Below, piece after piece: positions 5,041 through 5,211 of a stretch of 5,211 nucleotides of DNA. A program made the position numbers and the translations under genes. The first letter of the stretch is position 1. Each line of letters opens with the position of its first letter. The notes below the pieces were generated by a model. It was not told where the DNA came from and did no database searches. It saw only the letters and a program-made list of their open reading frames with translations. Source of the stretch: Desulfobacterales bacterium (lineage in GTDB: Bacteria > Desulfobacterota > Desulfobacteria > Desulfobacterales > RPRI01); the NCBI GenBank assembly GCA_020052975.1, contig JAGVOC010000296.1:1-5211 (forward strand). Reading direction: 5' to 3'.

Positions 5041-5211
5041 ATATTCTGATATCTAAGGAGTGTCCATCCATAAACAAATTTTGAACACAGGTGAGTTTCC
5101 AATCAGGAAATTGGCAATTTTGGGCAAGCTCAAGGAAATCAAGGGATTGCGCGGAGACATACGCATTGTATGTCGCACAAGAAATCCCGCAGATTGACAC
5201 AGAGATCGCAC
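5041..5211. other. Right-edge region with a hairpin, no convincing gene
   Basis: A two-part inverted repeat lies here: GGGATT (5143-5148) with AATCCC (5183-5188), enclosing GACATAC (5156-5162) and GTATGTC (5168-5174) around a 5-base loop. There is also AAATTG/CAATTT near 5108-5120. A minus-strand open frame from GTG 5200 to 4964 (78 codons) has no visible ribosome binding site, contains the promoter above and ends in the repeat at 4951-4985. I do not call it a gene, although it could be a decayed coding remnant. Confidence 0.5.

Noticed and set aside
4964..5200. 78-codon minus-strand open frame with GTG start
   Set aside because: It has no visible ribosome binding site, overlaps a strong promoter and ends in a repeat. 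It has no recognised motif, so it was kept only as a possible remnant in the region entry.

Overview
The window looks like chromosomal DNA of a Gram-negative bacterium of moderate, rather low GC. The best guess is Desulfobacterota (a deltaproteobacterial sulfate-reducer-like lineage). This rests on the Pfa-type lipid synthase, the small conserved proteins and the many intergenic palindromes. No ribosomal or other taxonomic marker is present, so the assignment is an inference.

Layout. Bases 1-2710 (+) hold the 3' part of a large modular synthase that enters from the left edge: the end of an acyl carrier protein (ACP) domain, a ketoreductase (KR) and a C-terminal dehydratase (DH), in the order seen in PfaA-like polyunsaturated or secondary fatty acid synthases. 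A GC-rich palindromic repeat sits in frame in its ACP-KR linker (about 297-383). Bases 2711-2899 are a non-coding array of hairpins. Two small genes follow, 26 bases apart: a 110-residue protein with a CCGTGGC cysteine motif and no recognised function (2900-3232), and a four-helix membrane protein of the Phage_holin_4_2/YvlD type (3259-3672). A regulatory-looking leader (3673-3837) precedes a TTG-started cold-shock protein gene (3838-4038), which ends in a good intrinsic terminator (4055-4100).

Bases 4101-4296 are a nested palindromic repeat. Its left edge shares 30 of 33 bases with the repeat inside the synthase gene. On the minus strand, 4913-4293 encodes a cysteine-rich protein resembling the YkgJ cysteine-cluster family, with a good sigma70-type promoter at 5040-5011. 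Its upstream side carries an inverted copy of part of the same repeat (4951-4985). The right end (about 5041-5211) shows a further hairpin but no convincing gene.

The genes do not form an obvious single pathway: the synthase end, a small-protein/membrane-protein pair, a cold-shock gene and a convergent cysteine-cluster gene appear to be separate units. The most notable feature is the dispersed palindromic repeat family. It occurs between genes, on both sides of one gene and, in one case, within a protein-coding sequence in frame.
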